A DNA stretch of 64,000 nucleotides from Paenibacillus oceani (GCF_014705615.1 NZ_JACXJA010000001.1:275616-339615); one strand, 5' to 3'; numbered from the stretch's first letter, positions 1 to 8,481 are shown. Translations and numbers: made by a program. Notes: generated by a model not told the origin, from the sequence alone.

Positions 1-483
1 CAGATGGACCGGCAGGCCCTGCTCCTTCACCCGTTCCAGCAGCTCCAATGCCTGCGGCGACGTCAAGCTGTACCCGTGATAGCCGGGCACAAGCCGGATT
101 CCCCGCGCGCCTTGCTTGACGGCCCATTCGAGCTCCTGGTCCCATCCCGGCTCTGCAGGGTTCAGGATGGCGACCGGCCAGATCCGCTCGTCCTTGGCTG
201 CTTCCCGGAACAGCTCCTCATTGCCCGACCTCGTATCGAAGCCGAATATGGAAGCGATATGGCTGACACACATCCCGCTTAACCCGAGCCGGTCCGCCAT
301 CGCGCTCAAATCTTCGGCGGCCGCCCGAATCTGCAGCCGCGTCGGCCATTGACCCATAAATACGGTCAAATCGATGGCCTTCTCCTTTTGAAAAGGCGCG
401 AGCAGGCGCATCGCCGGATGAACCGCCTCTTCACCGTGCGCCGCCTGATTTTTATCGAATGTTGATTCTGCACCAACTGCCAT
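1..483 (-). CDS. Amidohydrolase family protein (5' part, cut by window edge)
   Basis: The reading frame starts at the ATG at 483-481 and stays open to the window edge for 161 codons, so the C-terminus is missing. A ribosome binding site (GGAGGTAGG) lies just upstream of the ATG. The visible part reads like a TIM-barrel metal-dependent hydrolase of the amidohydrolase-2 type: a stretch 'LTVFMGQWPTRL' near residue 39, then 'NPAEPGWDQEL' and 'GARGIRLVPGYHGY', the pattern of this family around the second and third barrel strands. The first metal-binding HxH is not seen. It is the last visible gene of a minus-strand operon that also holds an aminotransferase, a nitrilase-family amidase, a solute-binding protein and another amidohydrolase, so a role in hydrolysing a small amide, lactone or carboxylate substrate is inferred. 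The substrate is unknown. Confidence 0.7.
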   Translation of the reverse strand, partial: MAVGAESTFDKNQAAHGEEAVHPAMRLLAPFQKEKAIDLTVFMGQWPTRLQIRAAAEDLSAMADRLGLSGMCVSHIASIFGFDTRSGNEELFREAAKDERIWPVAILNPAEPGWDQELEWAVKQGARGIRLVPGYHGYSLTSPQALELLERVKEQGLPVHL

Positions 484-564
484 GATCCTACCTCCGCTTG
501 AAGTGAAGTTGTTGTATCGATGGATAGATTCGCCATCTGCCACCTGTTATCCGCCATCCCCCGG

Positions 565-1815
565 TTACCCGGCAGCCGTCTCGATATATTCGTCACAGGC
601 GCGTTCCAGCCGGACCAGCGCTTCGGCGATATCTTCATCCCGATGACTGAAATTGACGTAGGAGACGTTATAGAGCGATATGCCATGCTTGTAGGCGAGC
701 CGGAAAAAAAGCGGCAGCACTTCACTTCCCGGCTTACCTCCGGTCGTGCCGAAGGCCGGGCACGGCCAAAAGCCGCGTACGGTCGCAGGAATGCCTTTGC
801 GCTCGAACAGCCGGTTTAATGCGCCCCACACCGCCTCCCCCTGCTTCCACAAAAATCCGGGTACATCGCTGCGGCGATACGTGTCCATGCACGCTTTGGC
901 AGCCGCGAGCGACAAGGTCTCGCCTCCGAATGTGGAGGAGATCACGACCTTCCCCGGAGCACAGCAGGCCATCACGTCTTTGCGCCCGGCATAGACGGAC
1001 AGCGGCATTCCATTGGCGATCCCTTTGCTGAATACGGCCAGATCGGGCGTTACGCCGAAATATTGCTGCGCTCCGCCGATCGCAATCCGGAAGCCCGTAA
1101 CGATCTCGTCGAAAATAAGCAGCGTGCCGTGCTTGTCAGCAAGCGCACGGACAGCCGGATAATACGTATGGCCGGCTTCCATCGAGCTGTAGTCCGCGGC
1201 GATGACGATCGCGGCGATCTGGCCGCTGAACTCATCCATCAGCCGCTCCAAGACGGCTATATCGTTCCAGCCGCAGGCATGATGGAGACTGCTTACCGCC
1301 AAAGGTACGCCCGGCAGCACTTGAGCGGTCCGTCCGGGCAATGCCGCACCTCCAATCGCATTACTGTTCAGCCATCCGTTGTAGCCGATCTGCACGATAT
1401 GATCACGGCCGGTGTACGCACGCGCGATTTTGATGCATGCCGCGATCGCTTCCCCGCCCGTCTTCAGAAACCGCGCCTGCTCCGCGCAAGGGATCAGCTC
1501 GCAAGCCATCTCGGCCACCTCGCATTCGAGCGTGTGGGGATGACCGTATATAATCCCGTTGTCGAGCTGCCGGCGTATCGCCTCATCGACGGCCGGATAG
1601 CCGTATCCGAGCGTCACCGGCCCGAGTCCGTTACGGAAATCGATATAGTCGCGGCCGTCGGCATCCCATACCCGGCAGCCTTTCCCCCGCACGATAACGC
1701 CGGGCTCCTCCGGGGCGTATACCGGAGATTTTGAACCTGTGCTTGATCCCCAAGGGATCGATTGTTTCAGCCGTTCCGTCCAGCCTTGAGAAAGCGTAGT
1801 TTGTATATCCTGCAT
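565..1815 (-). CDS. Class III PLP-dependent aminotransferase, glutamate-1-semialdehyde mutase-like
   Basis: This is a fold-type I pyridoxal-phosphate enzyme of about 416 residues. The frame is open further upstream, but the start at 1815 is chosen because GGAGGG sits about 9 bases before this ATG and the conserved family sequence starts soon after. Visible family marks are 'DADGRDYIDFRNGLGPVTLGY' split across residues 51-71, the cofactor aspartate region 'FDEIVTGFR' (D236) and the Schiff-base lysine in 'FSKGIANGMP' (K264). The sequence is closest in style to HemL-like class III aminotransferases used in catabolic or secondary pathways. It is not the heme-pathway HemL itself: the surroundings are an ABC-binding protein and hydrolases rather than hem genes. 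It probably moves an amino group on a small carboxylic substrate taken up or released by its neighbours. The exact substrate cannot be read from sequence. Confidence 0.85.
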   Translation of the reverse strand: MQDIQTTLSQGWTERLKQSIPWGSSTGSKSPVYAPEEPGVIVRGKGCRVWDADGRDYIDFRNGLGPVTLGYGYPAVDEAIRRQLDNGIIYGHPHTLECEVAEMACELIPCAEQARFLKTGGEAIAACIKIARAYTGRDHIVQIGYNGWLNSNAIGGAALPGRTAQVLPGVPLAVSSLHHACGWNDIAVLERLMDEFSGQIAAIVIAADYSSMEAGHTYYPAVRALADKHGTLLIFDEIVTGFRIAIGGAQQYFGVTPDLAVFSKGIANGMPLSVYAGRKDVMACCAPGKVVISSTFGGETLSLAAAKACMDTYRRSDVPGFLWKQGEAVWGALNRLFERKGIPATVRGFWPCPAFGTTGGKPGSEVLPLFFRLAYKHGISLYNVSYVNFSHRDEDIAEALVRLERACDEYIETAAG

Positions 1816-1882
1816 CGTATGTTTCCCTCCATCCATTTCGCGGATAACCGCCCTTCGTCTCTTCTGTTGCTCCCGTACCGGC

Positions 1883-2645
1883 TCAAACCGGCAGGCCCGC
1901 ACCATCCACCCAAGCCGCGCCGTTCCACCATATCGGTTTCCCGGTCGGACTCAGCGTCGTGTCCAGATACACATAACCCGTGTCGTTCGCCGACAACACC
2001 GGCCTGGCGGCTGTACTCCCTTTGCGGTGCCCGATCGTCCCGGTCCCGCTGTCCTGTATGCCGCCTCCCGCTTGCAGCAACTGATGGAATCGGTTTCATA
2101 GTCGAAGAGACATGGATATGCGAATACAGACCGTCGATGAAAATATTTCTCTGCGGATTTTTCGGGTAAATCACGAACCCGATCCCGATCGTAGCCCCTT
2201 GCGCTACGGAACCGTGCTGTTGAATCGAGATATTGCGGAATACGGCGTTCGACACGCTTCCGGCGTTAATCCCGTATTGGGCAAACGTTTTGCATGTAAT
2301 ATCCGAGCATATAAAGCCGTCGATCGCATCGGTCAGCGGATTTGACGCTATGGAAACTCCCCCGTTAGCCGTCACGGAAGGATCGCCGATCAGGATACCG
2401 TTCAGGATGCCGACGTTTTTTTGCGTCAGCGATCCTTTGAAGCTGAACACATACCCGTTCCCCTAGTCGGTTACACAGTAGCTGGCACAGGCAGCAGCAG
2501 CCGATCCCAGCCGATCTGACAGAAGCTCGGCCGATGCTTTCGTTCCGCAGCCCGCCGCAAGAGCGGCTCCTGTCATCCCGATGGCCGCGAGCATCGCTCT
2601 TCGACTAACCGTTTTATGGAGATGACCGTTTCGACTCTCTGTCAT
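1883..2645 (-). pseudogene. Decayed pectate-lyase-like (right-handed beta-helix) secreted protein
   Basis: Pieces of a secreted beta-helix protein remain. The start at 2645 overlaps the stop of the nitrilase gene (ATGA), and residues 1-33 form a twin-arginine/lipoprotein-like leader (SRRAMLAAIGMTGAALAAGC). An in-frame TAG at 2463-2465 stops it after 60 residues. The frame then continues with beta-helix sequence (GILIGDPSVTANGG, DGFICSDITCKT, NAVFRNISIQQH). Near 2085 it slips by one base into the frame that carries the typical C-terminal module ending 'GKPIWWNGAAWVDGAG'. Compared with the intact relative at 23,429-25,288, most of the middle, including the GDGVTDDT-type motif, is missing. A deletion plus a nonsense codon plus a frameshift make this a real pseudogene rather than a single read error. 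Confidence 0.8.
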
Positions 2646-3535
2646 GGCGCGCTCCCCTCCTCTCGTCGCATGACGATTCTTCCGTAAGCTTCCGGCTTTC
2701 GGTTATCGAACAACGCCTTCTGATAGTCCACGACATCGTTGTAGCAGAAGGAATGGGCTCTCCGCTTGTCGTCCAGATCGACGTCTGCGGTTGCAATCGA
2801 CTCTTCCCGGCCAGCATCGGCCAGAATGATGCCATCGTCGCCCACAATATTGGAACGGCCGACAAATCGGCCCGGGGCCCAATGATTCCGCTCCGACTTG
2901 TCGCTGTAGGAGGAAGAGACGAACAGGCAGCCGTTGTCGATCGCCCGCGATTTCAGCTGCACCTCCCACATCACCTCTCCCCATCCGCTCTGAAAATGCG
3001 GCCAGAAAAGAATCTCCGCGCCCATCAGAGCCGTACACCTCGCGCTTTCCACAAAGCTGTTGTCATGGCAAATGATCGCGCCCACCGTTCCGATATCGAG
3101 CGTGAACACCCGGAACTCGGTCCCCGACTGCACGCCGTACGCCATCTCCGGATAAGTCGGGTGGACCTTGTGGTAGACTCCGGCGACAAGACCTCCCCGA
3201 TCGAGAAAGACACAGCTGTTGTATACAGCGCCGCGGTCGTTCAGATAAACCGAGGCGACCACATGCATGCCGTACCGGGCGCATACGGCGGACAGCTCGC
3301 CAAACATCGCATTGTCCAGCGTTTCGGCGTGCCGCTCCAGCTTGCCTGCGTCCAGCGGAATGCCTGCATGGGTAAACGTCTCGGGAAGCAGCACGATATC
3401 GGAGCCCCGCTCGCCCGCCTGGTGCAGCAGCCCCAGCATCCGCTCGATGTTCTCCCGTCTGCCTGCCTCGATCAACTGATCGCGGTACACGGTCAATTTG
3501 GGCTGTATGGTGCTAATTCGCACGTTTCTACTCAT
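2642..3535 (-). CDS. Carbon-nitrogen hydrolase (nitrilase superfamily amidase)
   Basis: This 297-residue protein is a cytoplasmic amidase/nitrilase-fold enzyme that hydrolyses a carbon-nitrogen bond. The catalytic Glu-Lys-Cys triad is visible: E52 in 'VLLPETF', K123 in 'VYHKVHPT' and C156 in 'AIICHDNSF'. Length and motif order match the family, and 'NHWAPGRFVGRSNIVGDDG' near residue 222 fits the usual substrate-pocket region. It sits 17 bases downstream of the solute-binding protein gene and its stop overlaps the start of the decayed beta-helix gene, so it is part of the operon. With the neighbouring aminotransferase and amidohydrolases it suggests use of an amide or carbamoyl compound. The cysteine context (CHDNSF instead of the commoner CYDxRFPE) points to a less characterised branch, so the substrate is left open. 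Confidence 0.88.
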   Translation of the reverse strand: MSRNVRISTIQPKLTVYRDQLIEAGRRENIERMLGLLHQAGERGSDIVLLPETFTHAGIPLDAGKLERHAETLDNAMFGELSAVCARYGMHVVASVYLNDRGAVYNSCVFLDRGGLVAGVYHKVHPTYPEMAYGVQSGTEFRVFTLDIGTVGAIICHDNSFVESARCTALMGAEILFWPHFQSGWGEVMWEVQLKSRAIDNGCLFVSSSYSDKSERNHWAPGRFVGRSNIVGDDGIILADAGREESIATADVDLDDKRRAHSFCYNDVVDYQKALFDNRKPEAYGRIVMRREEGSAP

Positions 3536-3551
3536 CGATTTGCACCGCCTC

Positions 3552-4892
3552 TTATTTGCTCAACTGTGCCGCTATATCTTTATCGTGGGCTTCCGCAGCG
3601 TCGCGCAGCGCAGTATTGATGTCCTTGGCGCCGGTTACGATATCCGCGAAAAGCTGCTGCTGGTACTTCAAATCGAGCGATTGGAATTTCGTCACCTCGG
3701 TCGGAGAGGCCAGCTTGGGCCAGATGATGTCTTTGTTTTTGCCTGCCAGCTCGGGAACGTCCGCGCCATACTGCTTTAGGAAATTGGAGTTGTTTTTCAT
3801 GATGGGAAGGTAGCCTTGCTTAGCGTAGTAGGTTTGAAATTCCTCGGATGCGAGTGAAGCGATGACTTGGAAGGCGATGTCCTTGTTCTCGCTCATATTC
3901 GTGACGTACATGTAGTTCGGGTACGTCTGGGGACCGGTGCCGGGGGCGTCCTTGCGTTCGGGAAGCCGGATCATGTCCCAGTTCAGCTCTTTCGGAAATT
4001 TGTACAGCTGCCAGGTGTTATCCAACCCGACGTACATGGCGGACGTCCCTTTCACGAACGAGTCGACCATTTGCGCGATGCTGGGGGTGGTCGTCCAGTT
4101 GTTGCCCGGTATTTGAAAGAACCTGGTGAGGAATTCCGTCTCTTTCTTATAGGCATCATTCGTATATTGCGCCTTGAACGTCTTCGGGTCCTGCCCCGGC
4201 ACCGATTTCTGATTCAGCAGCATCATATGCCAATAGGTGGCGGTTAATCCCCGGTAAGAGACGCCGGCTTCGGTGCGCGACAACTTCTTGACCGCTTCTT
4301 GCAGTTCGTCCCAGGTCGTGCTGCTTGTCGGAAGAGGCACGCCGAATCGGCTGAACAGATCTTTGTTGTAGAAGAGGACCAGCGTATTGGCCGTAAAAGG
4401 AATGCCGTAAACGCCGCCGTCTGCGAACCGCCTCTGGATCTCGACGGCCGACGGCTCGATCGCGTTCAGGTCGAAGCCGTACTTCTTGATATACGGCGAC
4501 AGCTCGAGCTGCAAGCCGTTCTCCAGCACCGAGCCCGGGGTTGATCCGCTGGGAGCGGTAATAATATCGAATTTCTCCCCGGCAGCCAGATAGGTGGCAG
4601 TCGTCCTCGCCGCTCCGGCTACGACCATGGTCGGCAAATACTTCAACTTGACGTGCGGGAACTTTTTCTCGATAAACGTCCCGAAATGCGTCTTCATGAA
4701 TTCTTCGGTAAATCCGCTCATCGTTCCGTGGAGCGTCAGCTCTACCGGCTCGCGGGGAGGCTCTGCAGGCTTACTTGTCCCGTTATCGTCTTGTTGTCCG
4801 TTCGGTGCTCCTGTACCGCCGCCGGCGGAGCATCCTGCTGCAAACACGATCAGAGATGTCATGGCAACCAGCGTCCGTTTCCCCATCTTCAT
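3552..4892 (-). CDS. Extracellular solute-binding lipoprotein of an ABC importer (family 1)
   Basis: The product is a 446-residue lipoprotein: basic N-terminus, hydrophobic stretch, and the lipobox ending in C21 (VFAAGC). A Gly/Ser/Pro-rich linker then leads into the two-lobed fold typical of carbohydrate-type solute-binding proteins (SBP_bac_1), with 'NKDLFSRFGVPLPTSSTTWDELQEAVKKL' (split across residues 170-198) and 'SEEFQTYYAKQGYLPI' near the end. The start at 4892 has GGGGAGG eight to nine bases upstream. It lies directly downstream of the first amidohydrolase gene. No permease or ATPase genes are adjacent; they may lie beyond the left edge or be shared with other loci. Family membership is firm. 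Whether the ligand is a sugar, a uronate or a nitrogen compound is unknown. Confidence 0.9.
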   Translation of the reverse strand: MKMGKRTLVAMTSLIVFAAGCSAGGGTGAPNGQQDDNGTSKPAEPPREPVELTLHGTMSGFTEEFMKTHFGTFIEKKFPHVKLKYLPTMVVAGAARTTATYLAAGEKFDIITAPSGSTPGSVLENGLQLELSPYIKKYGFDLNAIEPSAVEIQRRFADGGVYGIPFTANTLVLFYNKDLFSRFGVPLPTSSTTWDELQEAVKKLSRTEAGVSYRGLTATYWHMMLLNQKSVPGQDPKTFKAQYTNDAYKKETEFLTRFFQIPGNNWTTTPSIAQMVDSFVKGTSAMYVGLDNTWQLYKFPKELNWDMIRLPERKDAPGTGPQTYPNYMYVTNMSENKDIAFQVIASLASEEFQTYYAKQGYLPIMKNNSNFLKQYGADVPELAGKNKDIIWPKLASPTEVTKFQSLDLKYQQQLFADIVTGAKDINTALRDAAEAHDKDIAAQLSK

Positions 4893-4912
4893 TCGGTGTT
4901 CCTCCCCTTCGA

Positions 4913-5695
4913 TTAGGTACTGATCATCCTTGCCGAATAAAGCTCGCCATGGATCGATTCTCCGAGCAGCCTAGCCATATTGTGACCCATGACCAAATCA
5001 AGCTCTTCCCGCGAGAGTCCCGCTCCCAGCACTTTGCCGATGTTGCTGGCCAGGCAGGCGCCGTACAAATCCGACCCGAAAATAACCCGCTCCGCTCCCA
5101 GTCTGCGTACCGCGATATTCACTTCCGCTCCGCCGATCGGAGATCCCGAAGTGTCCGTGTAGACGTTCGGGTAAGGCGCGATCCGATTGACGGCGCTCTC
5201 CACCTGCCCCGCCATATGAGCCATAAGAATCCGCGCCTCCGGATACCGGCGGGCCAAGTTCGCGACATGCTCAGCCGTAGATTCGTAAGGCAATTGACCG
5301 ACCGTCTTGCGCCAGGCGTGGATGAGGATGGGCACCCGGTAGGCGATAGCCTGCTCGATGAACGGATACACCAGCGGATCGTCGCACAGCGTAGCCACCC
5401 ACAGCTTGAGGCCGATCATCCGCTGGTCCTCGATGCGGCGGCGGAAATCCTCCAGTGCTGGCCGGCCGTTCCGGGGATTGACATAACAGTAGCCGGCCAC
5501 CCGTTCCGGATAGCGCTGCATAACGGCATACAGCTCATCGTTGGATGTACTCACCTTGTCGAAGGACGGGTAGTATCCCATACCGACGACCGTGGAGCAG
5601 ACGAACAGCTTCACACCGAGCCGGTCTCCTTCCTCCAGCGTACCTGCGGCCAAGTTCGGTCCGTGCAGATGCACGTGCGCGTCAATCATGTTCAA
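4913..5695 (-). CDS. Amidohydrolase family 2 (TIM-barrel metal-dependent hydrolase)
   Basis: This is a cytoplasmic metal-dependent hydrolase of about 260 residues. The metal-binding HxH of strand 1 is in 'MIDAHVHLHG', followed by histidines in 'PILIHAWR' and 'ILMAHMAG' and the catalytic Asp in 'VIFGSDLYG'. The start is taken as TTG at 5695, because AGGAGG (5705-5710) is nine bases away; the next ATG (5689) is also possible. An upstream in-frame ATG at 5767 would add a basic extension with no family similarity and is rejected. It is the first gene after the promoter at 5852-5880, so it leads the operon. Members act on lactones, amides or carboxylates. The substrate here is not predictable. Confidence 0.85.
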   Translation of the reverse strand: MNMIDAHVHLHGPNLAAGTLEEGDRLGVKLFVCSTVVGMGYYPSFDKVSTSNDELYAVMQRYPERVAGYCYVNPRNGRPALEDFRRRIEDQRMIGLKLWVATLCDDPLVYPFIEQAIAYRVPILIHAWRKTVGQLPYESTAEHVANLARRYPEARILMAHMAGQVESAVNRIAPYPNVYTDTSGSPIGGAEVNIAVRRLGAERVIFGSDLYGACLASNIGKVLGAGLSREELDLVMGHNMARLLGESIHGELYSARMIST

Positions 5696-5740
5696 TGCGT
5701 GACTCCTCCTTTTTTCTCCTCGTTGCTTCTCGGACCGATA

Positions 5741-5840
5741 ATGGTATAAGAACCGTACATGTTCCACCTTGGCTAATAATCAGCCGTACATGATGTATTG
5801 TATTCGAATAATTATGGTATATGTACCTTTCCTGTACCAT
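5741..5840. promoter_or_regulatory. Repeated operator-like motifs in the operon leader
   Basis: Between the promoter and the first gene lie an inverted repeat ATGGTA (5814-5819) / TACCAT (5835-5840), a further copy of ATGGTAT at 5741-5747, and two direct copies of CCGTACATG at 5753-5761 and 5784-5792, spaced 31 bases apart (about three helical turns). This spacing suggests binding by an oligomeric regulator. No cognate regulator gene is adjacent. Confidence 0.4.
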
Positions 5841-5851
5841 TATTTATGTTC

Positions 5852-5880
5852 AGTATAGCTGTTGCGGTAAGCGGTTTCAA
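5852..5880 (-). promoter_or_regulatory. Sigma-A promoter overlapping a cre-like catabolite site
   Basis: On the minus strand TTGAAA (5880-5875), a 17-base spacer and TATACT (5857-5852) form a near-consensus sigma-A promoter pointing at the amidohydrolase-led operon. The stretch TTGAAACCGCTTACC that begins at the -35 matches the relaxed CcpA cre consensus WTGNAANCGNWNNCW in all but the last base. CcpA binding here would block the promoter and fit a catabolic operon. Confidence 0.7.
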
Positions 5881-5997
5881 CCTTTATTTTTTGAAAATAT
5901 CGGAAGCTGCTTCGCCGAAAGCCGAATACGTACGTCTCTATAACATAATAAGAGGCTTTGGCATGTTCTATTTACGGCATAGAGGGATGATCGAGAG

Positions 5998-6140
5998 GAA
6001 TAAAGGCGGTTTGGGCCCCTTATTTCTGCCAAATGATGGAGGGTGTACCCTATTCGCGGATATTAACGGTTCCAAACCACCCTTATTTCCCCATCCAAGC
6101 GGCTTCTCGGCAAAATAGAGGGTACAAACCGCTCTTACTC
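5998..6140. repeat. 143-bp dispersed intergenic repeat, copy A
   Basis: This stretch aligns without gaps along its full length to 41202-41344. It begins GAATAAAGGCGGTTTG and carries internal inverted copies of the same unit (CAAACCACCCTTATTT near 6083, ACAAACCGCTCTTACTC at 6124-6140), so it can fold into two hairpins. It lies between a promoter and a terminator and contains no gene; short ORFs in it are translations of the repeat. Confidence 0.8.
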
Positions 6141-6143
6141 GGC

Positions 6144-6180
6144 AAAAAGCCCCGAATCCACTCAAGTGGAGCCGGGACTT
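6144..6180 (-). terminator. Rho-independent terminator of the PhnA/YjdM gene
   Basis: On the minus strand a hairpin (outer arms GTCCCG/CGGGGC, inner arms CCACT/AGTGG) is followed directly by TTTTT, 27 bases after the stop at 6207. Confidence 0.85.
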
Positions 6181-6206
6181 TCTTCGATTTTGTGCTCGAT
6201 CGCGCC

Positions 6207-6548
6207 TTATATCTTTTTAACAAATTCCGATTTCAGCTTCATCGCGCCGAAACCGTCGATTTTGCAATCGATGTCGTGGTCTTCATCAATCAGCCGGATA
6301 TTTTTGACTCGCGTGCCTATTTTGATTACCGACGAGCTTCCTTTTACTTTCAGATCCTTGATGACGGTTACCGAATCCCCGTCGTTCAGGATGTTCCCGT
6401 TCGCATCTCTAACCACTTTCACTTCCTCGCTGTTTTCGCCCTCCGCTTCCAATGTCCACTCATGGCTGCATTCCGGGCAGATCAGCAACGTTCCGTCCTC
6501 ATACGTGTATTGGGAATTGCATTTCGGGCAGTTCGGCAAAGCTGACAT
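6207..6548 (-). CDS. yjdM: PhnA/YjdM family zinc-ribbon protein
   Basis: This 113-residue protein has the two-part PhnA architecture: an N-terminal zinc ribbon with C7-x2-C10 and C24-x2-C27, and a C-terminal SH3-like domain ([48 protein letters not shown]). Length and motifs match the family well. The family was named for a link to alkylphosphonate use, but its role is poorly established and it is not the PhnA phosphonoacetate hydrolase. The start has a G-rich site (GGGGG) about nine bases upstream. The gene stands alone between a 340-base upstream gap and its own terminator. Confidence 0.9.
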   Translation of the reverse strand: MSALPNCPKCNSQYTYEDGTLLICPECSHEWTLEAEGENSEEVKVVRDANGNILNDGDSVTVIKDLKVKGSSSVIKIGTRVKNIRLIDEDHDIDCKIDGFGAMKLKSEFVKKI

Positions 6549-6890
6549 GGCTCATATCCCCCATTCTTCTAGTTATGCAGGCAATCGTTAAGCCTACCGC
6601 GGATATACCCGCAGACTCCCTACCAATATACTTGATATTCGGCAGCGATTCTACTAAAAGCAGCTTTTCCGGAAAATATGGCCGCTCCTCCCAAAGATGA
6701 CAAGGAGTAGTCAGCTCCGGTGCTTTATACTAACAACCTTGAACGATAAACTTAACGTAAAGAGCTGTTCCGTCATCGTTCATTTCGATCGGCTATGGTC
6801 TGCCAGGCCAAATGGAAACCGGCGAATCGGCACCGACCCGGACAACTTTGACTTTGAACGACAGTAAGTGTCACCTGGACGTTCCCGGGC
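6549..6890. other. Intergenic stretch, nothing recognised
   Basis: No convincing ORF, terminator or repeat was found between the yjdM start and the carboxypeptidase stop. The minus-strand yjdM promoter must lie here but no strong -35/-10 pair stands out. Confidence 0.5.
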
Positions 6891-8327
6891 TTACTCGTGC
6901 TGCTTGATCCATGCGTCACCCAGCCAGGTCCGGATCAGCAGCCAGTCGTTCCAGCGCTCCAGCGCATCCACCTCCTGCGGATCGAGCTGCGCCAGTATGG
7001 CCGACTCGTCCGATTGGGGGGACGGATACAACGGAGTTTGATCCGTCAGCTTAATACGTTCTTTGTACGTCTCGCTATGTCCTTGGAGATAAGAGCCCGC
7101 ATCCAGCTGAATCCATTTCGGCCCGAGCCATGTGGGTACCCGATACCAGTTCCCCAGCCGTGCCTCTGCTGTCACTTTGGCTGGGCCCAGCTTCGCGCCG
7201 ACCGGGTATCCTTCCTTCGGCCGACTGTACAGCTGTACTTCCTTGAGCAGTTGGAGCTTCTCCTCGACGTTCTCCACCGGGTATCGTTCGCGCCACAGCT
7301 TGTACCCTTCCGACGCCAGATACAGCCCTACGTTCTTATTGTCTTCCCATATGTCCGCGAACGTCCACAGAGGCAGCTCCGTCTCCGCATGATACGCACC
7401 GATCTCCGCCGTAAAGCCGGGACGCCCGAATCGCATAATAAACCAATCGGTGAATCCTCCGCCGGAAGGATTTTTCTCGGGCTTCATCAAGCCGTATCCG
7501 GTCATCGCGCTGATCGTATCGGCCATGTTCGTGTCTCGTGCCAGATGTTCGGACAACGTATTGAAATGCCAGTACAACACTTCGCCGGACGAATGATACG
7601 ACAGGGCGATTTCCGGGTCGGTCTCGCTGACGAATCGAATCATGGCCGCCGCCTCCGCCGTCTCGGCCGGGGCCGTCCCTTTATAGTTTTTGTAGCCGGG
7701 GTAGGCCGGAGAATTCCGAATGCCGTCCCACATCGCCGGATACTGCCTGTTCACATCGATTCCTTGGGCGTTAGCCTTCCAGCGTGCGAAGTTAACGCTA
7801 TGGCCGTTCATGACCGCCAGACTGGCATGCCAGTAGTCGGGAAAAGCGTTCAGTCCTTCCTGCTGCAGCGCCACACCGTCCGGGTTCACCATCGGCACCA
7901 ACCAGATCGAGCAGCGGTCGAGTATATCCCGTACGTCATAGCCGTCGTAGCTCACATGGTTCTCGTACGCATAAGCGTAACGGTCGATCAGATACAAGAT
8001 GAGATTGGTCCCCATCCATTCCCTGGCATGCTGGGCTCCGTCGATCAGGACCTGTGCCTCTCCTTTGCCTAACCGGACCGCCCGGATCTCACGTCCGAAC
8101 AAAGTATGGCCGATCGTTCTCACTTCGATCAGATCCGGATAAGCTTCGGCCAGCCTATCGATATGTTGGATCGTCAAGGCATACGTGATCTTCTCATAAG
8201 GATTCACTATATTCTTGCTAGTCTTGTCCGATTCCGGGACGGCTGCGTGCACCGTTCCCAGCATCATAGCCGCGCCTAGAAGGACTGCCAGCATCGCAGT
8301 CAACCTTCCGCTTCTTCTCGTTCTCAC
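6891..8327 (-). CDS. Secreted M14-family zinc carboxypeptidase with C-terminal SH3-like modules
   Basis: This is a 478-residue exported metallopeptidase that removes C-terminal residues from peptides or cell-wall peptides outside the cell. A signal peptide covers about residues 1-29 (AMMLGTVHAA). The zinc ligands are visible: H100 and E103 in 'QHAREW' and H245 in 'SYHSSG'. The substrate-binding stretch 'GIDVNRQYP' (189-197) and the catalytic glutamate E308 in 'FTAEIGAYH' are present. After about residue 355 there are two repeat-like segments with 'YSRPKEG...NWYRVPTWLGPKWIQL' and 'YPSPQSDES...NDWLLIRTWLGDAWI' that resemble SH3b cell-wall-binding modules. The start is GTG with AGGAGAG nine bases upstream. 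The divergent neighbour is also secreted. Confidence 0.9.
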   Translation of the reverse strand: MRTRRSGRLTAMLAVLLGAAMMLGTVHAAVPESDKTSKNIVNPYEKITYALTIQHIDRLAEAYPDLIEVRTIGHTLFGREIRAVRLGKGEAQVLIDGAQHAREWMGTNLILYLIDRYAYAYENHVSYDGYDVRDILDRCSIWLVPMVNPDGVALQQEGLNAFPDYWHASLAVMNGHSVNFARWKANAQGIDVNRQYPAMWDGIRNSPAYPGYKNYKGTAPAETAEAAAMIRFVSETDPEIALSYHSSGEVLYWHFNTLSEHLARDTNMADTISAMTGYGLMKPEKNPSGGGFTDWFIMRFGRPGFTAEIGAYHAETELPLWTFADIWEDNKNVGLYLASEGYKLWRERYPVENVEEKLQLLKEVQLYSRPKEGYPVGAKLGPAKVTAEARLGNWYRVPTWLGPKWIQLDAGSYLQGHSETYKERIKLTDQTPLYPSPQSDESAILAQLDPQEVDALERWNDWLLIRTWLGDAWIKQHE

Positions 8328-8452
8328 CCGGCTGCTCTCTCCTATTTCATCGAATGTAGTTCTAGTATGATGAGAAAAATTACCTAATGGGTTTATTTAT
8401 TTTAATAGATTATCGACAAAATTACTATATACCTGTCATAAACTTAGGTATA

Positions 8453-8481
8453 TTGTCATATTTTGATAGATCATGTAGAAT
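8453..8481 (+). promoter_or_regulatory. Sigma-A promoter of the stalk-domain protein
   Basis: TTGTCA (8453-8458), a 17-base spacer and TAGAAT (8476-8481) lie 45 bases upstream of the start at 8527 in an AT-rich gap. Confidence 0.55.

Noticed and set aside
5968..6165. 65-codon minus-strand ORF similar to part of the ORF at 41229-41480
   Set aside because: The similarity comes only from the shared 143-bp repeat; there is no ribosome binding site, and the first ORF runs through a terminator.
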